From contig JABXIR010000125.1 in the NCBI GenBank assembly GCA_013372965.1, positions 1 to 14,511 of the forward strand: 14,511 nucleotides of DNA, written 5' to 3'. Under the pieces are notes generated by a model that saw only the letters and a list, made by a program, of their open reading frames with translations, had not been told where the DNA came from and ran no database searches. Source of the DNA: Gammaproteobacteria bacterium. GTDB lineage: Bacteria > Pseudomonadota > Gammaproteobacteria > Pseudomonadales > DSM-25080. Made by a program: the position numbers and the translations under genes. Shown one piece after another: positions 1-5,818 of this stretch. Positions within the stretch are counted from its first letter, which is position 1. Every line of letters starts with the position of its first letter.

Positions 1-159
1 ATCTTCTGTTGGATCGAGCACCACCGAGCTTTTTTGTCCGAAAAGATACTCTTCCACCTCGATAAAGCCGTATAGATCACTCTGATAGATCGATTTAACG
101 TACAGTTCAACGACCTGCCCGTTGTTTTGAAAGACGACGCGATATTTGGTCTCAGACAT
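1..159 (-). CDS. DUF1820 family protein, C-terminus cut off by window edge
   Basis: Reading the minus strand from the ATG at 159 gives 53 residues with no stop before the window edge, beginning MSETKYRVVFQNNGQ. The block QSDLYGFIEVEEYLFG, followed by VVLDPTED, matches what I recall of the small (about 100-residue) DUF1820 proteins, which have near-identical IYQSDLWGFLEVEEF and VDPSEE segments. The function of that family is unknown to me. A good Shine-Dalgarno (GAGGAG on the minus strand, about 170-175) sits upstream of the ATG and supports the start. The gene is divergent from miaB; I recall a DUF1820 gene next to miaB in Pseudomonas, so the pairing looks conserved. No signal peptide or membrane segment is seen, so it is probably cytoplasmic. 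The C-terminal half is outside the window. Confidence 0.82.
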   Translation of the reverse strand, partial: MSETKYRVVFQNNGQVVELYVKSIYQSDLYGFIEVEEYLFGQKSSVVLDPTED

Positions 160-214
160 CGGTGTAATACTCCTCAATTCACGATCACCAACGAATACAA
201 TGGCCGCCATTTTA

Positions 215-241
215 ACCACCTTCGGTGGTCGTGCAAGCACG
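215..241. repeat. Two adjacent inverted repeats in the divergent promoter region
   Basis: ACCACC (215-220) and GGTGGT (224-229) are perfect complements around TTC. One step downstream CGTGC (230-234) and GCACG (237-241) flank AA. In a leftward transcript the first could form a hairpin in the leader of the DUF1820 gene, but no U-tract follows it, so it is not a standard terminator. The second has too small a loop for its full stem in RNA and looks more like a DNA operator. The function is not established. Confidence 0.4.
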
Positions 242-321
242 GGTTACCGACAAATTATGCTCTGATGATCGTTGCCACAAAATAGCCCACGAGGCCTCAA
301 CTCAATCGTCCATCGATCGAT

Positions 322-400
322 CGCTAAAATCAAAGTCTCTCGTACGTACAATATCGCAGTAAAATGCTCGGAAATATCGTGGCGAAGTTGCGCTAAAATC
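322..400 (+). repeat. 10-bp direct repeat CGCTAAAATC, two copies 69 bp apart
   Basis: CGCTAAAATC occurs at 322-331 and again, identically, at 391-400. A third TAAAAT without the flanking match lies at 360-365, so the three TAAAAT hexamers begin at 325, 360 and 394, about 35 bp apart. TAAAAT differs from the sigma-70 -10 consensus at one base, but none has a good -35 at the right distance. They may be promoter-like sequences or regulator sites upstream of miaB. Confidence 0.35.
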
Positions 401-408
401 GGTATGAT
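380..408 (+). promoter_or_regulatory. Candidate sigma-70 promoter for the miaB operon
   Basis: A good -10 hexamer, TATGAT (403-408), lies 65 bp before the miaB start. At 17 bp spacing the -35 would be TGGCGA (380-385), a weak match at three of six positions. The call rests mainly on the -10 and the position. Confidence 0.35.
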
Positions 409-473
409 ACGCGCCCAATATTTTAGGCGTTAAAGAGCACGGCAAACAGCGCAGGTGCTATACGGAGAGAACC

Positions 474-1832
474 ATGACGACCCCTACAGAGAAGAAGCTG
501 TTCATTCAAACCCACGGCTGTCAGATGAACGAGTACGATAGTGCGCGTATGAAAGACCTCCTGGGTGAGGAACACGACATGATCACCACGGATAATCCCG
601 AGGAAGCTGACGTGATTCTTCTCAACACCTGTTCGATCCGAGAAAAGGCTCAGGAGAAGGTATTCCACCAGCTCGGTCGCTGGAAGCATCTCAAAGCCGA
701 AAACCCAAATCTTATTATCGGCGTGGGTGGCTGTGTGGCATCGCAAGAAGGCGATCAAATCGCAAAGCGTGCACCGTTCGTTGACGTGGTCTTTGGCCCA
801 CAAACACTGCACCGCCTCCCAGACATGATTGATGAGCGTAAGCAAAACGACGGTTCAGTCGTCGTTGACATCAGCTTCCCTGAAATCGAAAAGTTCGATC
901 ATCTGCCAACGCCCGAAGCCGATGGTGCAACCGCATTCGTATCCATTATGGAAGGTTGTAGCAAGTACTGTACTTTCTGTGTCGTGCCTTACACTCGAGG
1001 TGAGGAAGTCAGTCGCCCATTACCCGACGTTCTCGCTGAATGTATGGCACTCGCCGAGCAAGGCGTTCGTGAAATTAACTTACTCGGTCAAAACGTAAAT
1101 GCCTATCGCGACACTAACGACGAAGGTCACACGGTCGACCTCGCCGAGTTAATCGGCTACGTTGCTCAGATTGAAGGCATCGACCGTATTCGCTTCACAA
1201 CATCGCACCCAGTTGAGTTTTCAGAGAGCTTAATTCAGGCCTACGCGGATATTCCTGAGCTCGTATCACACTTGCACTTACCCGTTCAGTCGGGTTCGGA
1301 TCGAATCCTTGCGGCCATGAAACGTGGTCATACTGCCCTTGAATACAAGAGCAAAATTCGCAAATTACGCGCCATTCGTCCCAACCTATCGATGAGCTCG
1401 GATTTCATTATTGGCTTCCCAGGCGAAAGTGAGGCCGACTTCGAGCAAACCATGAAACTGATCAACGATATTGGTTTCGACACCTCATTCTCATTCATCT
1501 ACAGCGCTCGTCCGGGAACACCGGCGTCGGACCTGCCCGACGACACCCCAGACGAGGTCAAAAAGCAACGACTACACATTCTCCAGGCCCGTATTAACCA
1601 ATTCGCACAAGAGATTTCTCGCAAAATGGTCGGCAATGAAGAGAAGATTCTCGTCACCGGTTTCTCTAAAAAGGATCCTGGCCAATTACAGGGTCGTACC
1701 GAGAACAATCGCGTGGTGAACTTCCGTTGCAGCGAGGCCCAACTGATCGGTAAATTCGCCACTGTTTTAATCGAAGAAGCACTGCCAAACTCTCTTCGCG
1801 GCAAACTCTTGCATTCGGAGCTCGATGGGTGA
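474..1832 (+). CDS. miaB: tRNA-2-methylthio-N6-dimethylallyladenosine synthase (MiaB)
   Basis: MiaB is a radical-SAM methylthiotransferase that adds a methylthio group to i6A37 of tRNAs reading UNN codons, stabilising codon-anticodon pairing. The 452-residue product has the full family layout. The N-terminal UPF0004 domain carries three iron-sulfur cysteines, C16 (HGCQMNEYDS), C53 (NTCSIREKA) and C87 (GGCVASQEG). The radical-SAM core has CSKYCTFC with C162, C166 and C169 for the SAM-binding 4Fe-4S cluster. A C-terminal TRAM-like RNA-binding segment covers roughly residues 385-450. Length is close to E. coli MiaB, about 474 residues. The ATG at 474 follows GGAGAG at 464-469 and gives an N-terminus that aligns with known MiaB. 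It is the first gene of an overlapping operon; its TGA overlaps the GTG of the phoH-like gene. All key residues are present. Confidence 0.97.
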   Translation: MTTPTEKKLFIQTHGCQMNEYDSARMKDLLGEEHDMITTDNPEEADVILLNTCSIREKAQEKVFHQLGRWKHLKAENPNLIIGVGGCVASQEGDQIAKRAPFVDVVFGPQTLHRLPDMIDERKQNDGSVVVDISFPEIEKFDHLPTPEADGATAFVSIMEGCSKYCTFCVVPYTRGEEVSRPLPDVLAECMALAEQGVREINLLGQNVNAYRDTNDEGHTVDLAELIGYVAQIEGIDRIRFTTSHPVEFSESLIQAYADIPELVSHLHLPVQSGSDRILAAMKRGHTALEYKSKIRKLRAIRPNLSMSSDFIIGFPGESEADFEQTMKLINDIGFDTSFSFIYSARPGTPASDLPDDTPDEVKKQRLHILQARINQFAQEISRKMVGNEEKILVTGFSKKDPGQLQGRTENNRVVNFRCSEAQLIGKFATVLIEEALPNSLRGKLLHSELDG

Positions 1833-2875
1833 ATGATAAACCTAAGTCTCCCACGAAAGAGGATGTAGCCAACGTGACGACTGCAGTAGCACAAACCGAA
1901 CAAAAGCCGAGCGTCATTTCGCTCGAACCAAACGACGTACAACGCCTCGCAAATCTGTGCGGTCCGTTCGATCAACACTTGCGCCTCATCGAAAAACGCT
2001 TGAACGTCGCCATTCACAACCGCGGCAATCAATTCTCGATCTACGGTAAGAAAGACGCGGTCGAAACGACTCGTTCTTTCTTGGAATCGCTCTTCGAAGA
2101 CACCGCAGAGCAAGCCATTGATGCCGAATATGTGCACCTGCAATTGCGTCACGCAGGTTTTGAACACGGTGCCAAGAGCAAAAGTAATGAACCCTCGTCG
2201 GTGGTCATTCGCACCAAGAAGGGCGTTATCAAGCCGCGCGGCAAAAACCAGCAGCAATACGTTCAATGCATTCGTCAACACGACATCAACTTCGGTGTTG
2301 GTCCTGCGGGGACAGGTAAAACCTATTTAGCCGTAGCAACTGCCGTTGAGGCATTACTCAACAACGAAGTCGAGCGTATTTTGCTAGTTCGCCCTGCCGT
2401 TGAAGCCGGTGAGAAGCTGGGGTTCTTACCCGGTGACTTAACGCAAAAAATCGATCCGTATCTTCGTCCGCTATACGACGCACTTTACGAGATGCTCGGC
2501 GTCGAAACCGTGACGAAACTCATTGAACGCCAAGTGATTGAGATTGCACCGCTTGCGTACATGCGCGGGCGCACACTCAATGGCTCCTATATTATTCTCG
2601 ACGAATCGCAAAACACAACGCGCGCTCAAATGAAGATGTTCTTAACGCGAATTGGGTTCGGTTCAACGGCGGTCATCACCGGTGATATGTCACAAATCGA
2701 CTTACCACGCGGAAGTCAGTCTGGCTTAGTACACGTGGCTCGAGTGCTTAACGAGGTCGAAGGCATCAGCTTTACCCACTTCGCGTCCAGCGATGTCGTT
2801 CGTCACCCATTGGTACAGCGCATTGTTGACGCTTACGAAGCACACGAAAAAGAACACGAGAATGACGAGCGATAG
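1829..2875 (+). CDS. ybeZ: PhoH-like P-loop ATPase (YbeZ/PhoL type)
   Basis: This is a cytoplasmic ATPase of the PhoH family, 348 residues. An N-terminal KH-like region (about 35-95) precedes the ATPase domain, whose Walker A is GPAGTGKT (158-165) and Walker B is YIILDE (254-259), followed by SQNTT. The name PhoH comes from phosphate-starvation studies. For the form encoded beside ybeY, the established link is to the YbeY endonuclease and ribosome/rRNA metabolism, and the context here fits that. The start is GTG at 1829, inside GTGA, so it overlaps the miaB stop by 4 bp; GGAG at 1817-1820 gives correct SD spacing. No in-frame ATG close by fits better. The last 14 bp overlap the ybeY start. 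Family assignment is firm; the biochemical substrate is not visible from sequence. Confidence 0.94.
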   Translation: MNDKPKSPTKEDVANVTTAVAQTEQKPSVISLEPNDVQRLANLCGPFDQHLRLIEKRLNVAIHNRGNQFSIYGKKDAVETTRSFLESLFEDTAEQAIDAEYVHLQLRHAGFEHGAKSKSNEPSSVVIRTKKGVIKPRGKNQQQYVQCIRQHDINFGVGPAGTGKTYLAVATAVEALLNNEVERILLVRPAVEAGEKLGFLPGDLTQKIDPYLRPLYDALYEMLGVETVTKLIERQVIEIAPLAYMRGRTLNGSYIILDESQNTTRAQMKMFLTRIGFGSTAVITGDMSQIDLPRGSQSGLVHVARVLNEVEGISFTHFASSDVVRHPLVQRIVDAYEAHEKEHENDER

Positions 2876-3350
2876 TCTCTCGGAGATACTCCACTTCGAT
2901 AATGAGCATGGCTTTGACGTACCTAATGTCGAATGTCTTCAAGCTGCAATTCAGGCCTGTCTTGACGCTACTGGGCGTCGTGGCGAGCTAAGTCTCAGTA
3001 TCGTCGGAAACGACGAAAGTCGTGAGCTTAATGCGCAATATCGAGGCAAAGACAAGCCGACGAATGTGCTGTCATTTCCCGCGGATTTTCCCGAGGGTGT
3101 CGATGTTGACTGGCTCGGTGATCTTGTCGTTTGCGCACCCATTGTCGAGCAAGAAGCAGACGAACAAGGCAAAACATTAGAAGCCCACTGGGCACATATG
3201 ACCGTGCACGGCACACTGCATCTTTTAGGCTTCGATCACATCCTCGATGCCGAAGCAGAAGAAATGGAGTCTCTCGAGACTGACATTTTAGTGAAATTGG
3301 GATACCCTCCCCCTTATATTGAAACCAACGGAGATACACACTCACCATGA
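2862..3350 (+). CDS. ybeY: Endoribonuclease YbeY (rRNA maturation factor)
   Basis: YbeY is a zinc-dependent endoribonuclease needed for 16S rRNA 3'-end maturation and ribosome quality control. The signature HGTLHLLGFDH supplies the three zinc-ligand histidines H116, H120 and H126. The conserved RGKDKPTNVLSFP segment begins at R61. The chosen ATG at 2862 gives 162 residues, close to the family's usual 150-160, and puts the histidines two positions from the E. coli numbering (H114, H118, H124). The reading frame is open further upstream, to an ATG at 2793, but that would add 23 unconserved residues buried in the phoH-like gene. The start overlaps the preceding gene by 14 bp with only a weak GAG as SD, so translation is probably coupled. 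Its TGA overlaps the corC ATG as ATGA. Confidence 0.95.
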   Translation: MTSDSLSEILHFDNEHGFDVPNVECLQAAIQACLDATGRRGELSLSIVGNDESRELNAQYRGKDKPTNVLSFPADFPEGVDVDWLGDLVVCAPIVEQEADEQGKTLEAHWAHMTVHGTLHLLGFDHILDAEAEEMESLETDILVKLGYPPPYIETNGDTHSP

Positions 3351-4192
3351 GTGAAGACCGATCGAGCAGTTTTTCTCAAGAACGTACATGGGTTGAGAAG
3401 GTCGTTGGCATGTTTTCGAACGAGCCAAGATCACGAGAAGAGCTGCTAACAGTGTTGCACCACGCACACGAAAACAAACTTCTCAACCGCGAAGTATTAG
3501 ACATTATGGAAGGCGCACTCACTGTGTCCGATGCGCAAGCTCGTGACATCATGATCCCGCGCTCTCAAATGGTCGTTGTTCATTTCGATGACGATTTCGA
3601 GACCATTTGCCAAACCGTCATGGAGTCGCGCCACTCCCGCTTTCCAGTCGTTGGAGAAAGCAATGACGACCTGAAAGGCATCCTTCTTGCGAAAGACTTG
3701 CTTCCCGTTGCACTCAAAGGGCGCGAAACGTTTACCATGGCGGACATTATTCGCGAGGTGAATTTAGTTCCAGAATCAAAGCGCCTAAACGTCCTGCTCA
3801 AAGAGTTTCGTGAAGATCGTCAGCACATGGCTGTCGTCGTCGACGAATACGGTGGTGTCGCCGGTCTCGTGACAATCGAAGACGTGCTCGAAGAAATTGT
3901 CGGCGAGATCGAAGACGAAACCGATGATTTAGAGGACGATACATTCATTCGTCTCATGCCGAACGGTAGTTTTGTCGCTCAAGCACTGACACCGATTGAA
4001 GAGTTCAATGAAGAGGCTAAGTCAGGATTCACCGACGATGAATTCGACACGATTGGTGGCCTTGCAATGCAGGCGTTTGGACACCTCCCCCAGCGAGGCG
4101 AGGTCACCCACATTGACGGTTATAAGTTTGAGATTCTCAACGCCGACAACCGCCAGATTCACCTGCTAAGAATCACACCTCCAACCGAATGA
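3347..4192 (+). CDS. corC: CorC/YbeX family CBS-domain protein
   Basis: This is a soluble 281-residue protein of the CorC/HlyC group. It has a CBS-domain pair (first around 64-122, containing DIMIPRSQM and HSRFPVVGE; second around 130-190, containing MAVVVDEYGGVAGLVTIEDVLEEIVGEI) and a C-terminal CorC_HlyC domain (about 200-280). It lacks the DUF21 membrane domain of larger relatives, as E. coli YbeX does. Family literature ties CorC to magnesium/cobalt efflux and, more recently, YbeX to ribosome metabolism; the operon with ybeZ and ybeY fits either view. The ATG at 3347 overlaps the ybeY stop by 4 bp, and GGAG at 3330-3333 is somewhat far upstream, so coupling is likely. Its own TGA overlaps the lnt ATG. 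Confidence 0.93.
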   Translation: MSEDRSSSFSQERTWVEKVVGMFSNEPRSREELLTVLHHAHENKLLNREVLDIMEGALTVSDAQARDIMIPRSQMVVVHFDDDFETICQTVMESRHSRFPVVGESNDDLKGILLAKDLLPVALKGRETFTMADIIREVNLVPESKRLNVLLKEFREDRQHMAVVVDEYGGVAGLVTIEDVLEEIVGEIEDETDDLEDDTFIRLMPNGSFVAQALTPIEEFNEEAKSGFTDDEFDTIGGLAMQAFGHLPQRGEVTHIDGYKFEILNADNRQIHLLRITPPTE

Positions 4193-5685
4193 ACATCCGC
4201 TGGTCAAGTAAGTTAAGCCACTGCCTGGCATGGCTAATGGGGCTCGGAAGTGTACTTTGCTTCGCGCCCTTTGACTTCCCTTGGCTGTGGCTACTGTTCA
4301 TCCCCGCACTGCTAAAGGCGATCGACCTAAGCTCTCGTCGCATTACTACGCTATTTTGGTTCTATCAGGGTATGTGGCTCGCTGGAGCGAGCTGGATCTA
4401 TTACTCGATCCACACTTTCGGTGGCATACCGTTGTGGCTTACGTTACTCGGAGTTGCCGCGTTCTGTAGCTTTATGGCGCTCATTTCAACCATTCCATTC
4501 TTAATTTGGTCTGGGCGAAAACCAGTGTCACTGTCGACAATCATTCTGCTCGAGTTTTGTGCGATTTGGGTGTTGGGAGAGTGGTCTCGAGAGTGGATCT
4601 TAACCGGTTTCCCATGGCTACAACTCGCTCACGGCTGGGTAGACACACCAATTACTGGCTTCGCGACTATCGGCGGTACGCTGCTCGTCTCAGCGGTGAT
4701 GATCGGCATGACCGTATCGCTGTACCGTACGGTAACTAAAATAACCTCAGGAAGCCTCATCATTTGGCTAGCGACTTGGGGAAGTGTATGGCTGATCGGC
4801 TGGCAGTTGTCGCTAGTTCCCTGGACAAAACCACAGGAATCCGGCACCCAAATCGCGATTATCCAACCCAATCTTGATCAGTCGATAAAATGGGACCCGA
4901 GCGAGCTCGATAATATCGTTGGTCAACTCACCGAGCTCACCAACGCTACCGATGCGGAACTGGTATTTTGGCCCGAAGCGGCGATTCCAAGCATTATGCG
5001 CGACGGTTCTCCCTTTTTAGACAGCCTCGATCGCTACGCACGATCACGCAATGCAACGATTATCACCGGCGTGCCGACCGTCAACTTCACCGCCGATGGA
5101 TATGATATTTTCAACTCGATCATTGCCACCAATCAGGGAGGGCTATATCACAAACAGCGACTCGTACCATTTGGGGAGTACATCCCGTTGATTGACATCA
5201 TTGGGCCGATTCTTCAGCTGCTAGACCTACCGGTTGGATCGCAAGCTCAGGGCAGCAACACTCAATCGCCGCTCTCCGCTGGCCATGTCAAAATTGCGCC
5301 AGCCGTGTGTTACGAGGTTGCGTACGGTTCCGTGGTTGCCAGTTTAGCAAGCAGAGCTAACTTACTTTCGAATCACAGTAACGATTCCTGGTTCGGCGAT
5401 ACCCGAGGACCCGACCAACACTTCCAGATCGCTCGATGGCGCGCCATCGAGGCATCAAAACCGCTTATTCGTGTCACCAACAACGGAATCTCAGCCATCG
5501 TTGACCACCGCGGCAAGATAACGCAGGTCCTAGAGCGAAATGTGATCGCGCACGGAGAAGCCACCGTTACGCCTCGCGACGGTCGTTCGCCATTTCATAT
5601 TTGGGGAAACAACCCACTTCTTGTCTTACTCGTGACAGTACTCGTTGCGATCAAACTTCGTCGATTTATCAACAAATCGCGCTGA
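4189..5685 (+). CDS. lnt: Apolipoprotein N-acyltransferase (Lnt)
   Basis: Lnt is the inner-membrane enzyme that N-acylates the lipid-modified cysteine of lipoproteins, completing their maturation before Lol sorting. The 498-residue product has several hydrophobic membrane segments in about residues 10-210, a periplasmic nitrilase-like domain (about 220-460) and a final membrane helix near 470-490. The catalytic triad is visible: E263 in FWPEAAIP, K322 in YHKQRLVPFGEYIP and C374 in VCYEVAYG. The K-to-C spacing of 52 equals that of E. coli (K335, C387). The conserved SNDSWFGD and HFQIARWRAIE segments follow. The ATG at 4189 overlaps the corC stop as ATGA and lacks a clear SD, consistent with translational coupling. 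It closes the overlapping operon; no obvious terminator follows. Confidence 0.95.
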   Translation: MNIRWSSKLSHCLAWLMGLGSVLCFAPFDFPWLWLLFIPALLKAIDLSSRRITTLFWFYQGMWLAGASWIYYSIHTFGGIPLWLTLLGVAAFCSFMALISTIPFLIWSGRKPVSLSTIILLEFCAIWVLGEWSREWILTGFPWLQLAHGWVDTPITGFATIGGTLLVSAVMIGMTVSLYRTVTKITSGSLIIWLATWGSVWLIGWQLSLVPWTKPQESGTQIAIIQPNLDQSIKWDPSELDNIVGQLTELTNATDAELVFWPEAAIPSIMRDGSPFLDSLDRYARSRNATIITGVPTVNFTADGYDIFNSIIATNQGGLYHKQRLVPFGEYIPLIDIIGPILQLLDLPVGSQAQGSNTQSPLSAGHVKIAPAVCYEVAYGSVVASLASRANLLSNHSNDSWFGDTRGPDQHFQIARWRAIEASKPLIRVTNNGISAIVDHRGKITQVLERNVIAHGEATVTPRDGRSPFHIWGNNPLLVLLVTVLVAIKLRRFINKSR

Positions 5686-5763
5686 GTTCTTGTCTTAAAT
5701 CGCCATTCCTCTGGTATTTAGTTAAAAAAAACCATGACTTCTTTGCCTCAATATGGCAACTTA

Positions 5764-5791
5764 TTGACTGATCATTTTGATCGGTAATAAC
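5764..5791 (+). promoter_or_regulatory. Candidate promoter of the TonB-dependent receptor with internal operator-like palindrome
   Basis: TTGACT (5764-5769, five of six consensus bases) is followed after 16 bp by AATAAC (5786-5791, four of six). CTGATCA (5768-5774) and TGATCGG (5778-5784) form a 7-bp inverted repeat (one G-T pair) around TTT, lying in the spacer where a repressor would block RNA polymerase. The sequence has a loose resemblance to a Fur 7-1-7 box (I count 10 of 14), too weak to name the regulator. No T-tract follows, so it is not a terminator for lnt. Confidence 0.45.
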
Positions 5792-5818
5792 AATAACAAT
5801 GCTTGTTAGGGAAGAGAT

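Larger units (their letters stand above)
160..473. other. Divergent intergenic region between the DUF1820 gene and miaB
   Basis: This 314-bp stretch has no convincing gene on either strand and must hold the promoters of both flanking genes. It contains a 15-bp hairpin sequence (215-229), a 12-bp palindrome (230-241), a ten-base palindrome of overlapping GATC sites (314-323), a GTACGTAC palindrome (342-349) and a 10-bp direct repeat (322-331 and 391-400). No T-tract terminator is seen. Which of these elements are functional is not known. Confidence 0.6.

Noticed and set aside
423..845. 140-codon open frame on the minus strand opposite the miaB 5' end
   Set aside because: It is antisense to well-supported miaB codons, has no family motif and overlaps the miaB promoter and SD.
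1499..2281. 260-codon minus-strand open frame across the miaB/phoH junction
   Set aside because: Long for a chance frame, but entirely antisense to two conserved genes, with no recognisable domain; best explained by codon bias.
2793..2861. Upstream extension of ybeY to an ATG at 2793
   Set aside because: It adds 23 unconserved residues inside the phoH-like gene and makes the protein longer than the family norm; the ATG at 2862 fits E. coli numbering.
5720..5735. A-rich stretch after lnt as a terminator
   Set aside because: An eight-A run is present but there is no GC-rich stem before a T-run on the plus strand, and no gene on the minus strand for it to serve.
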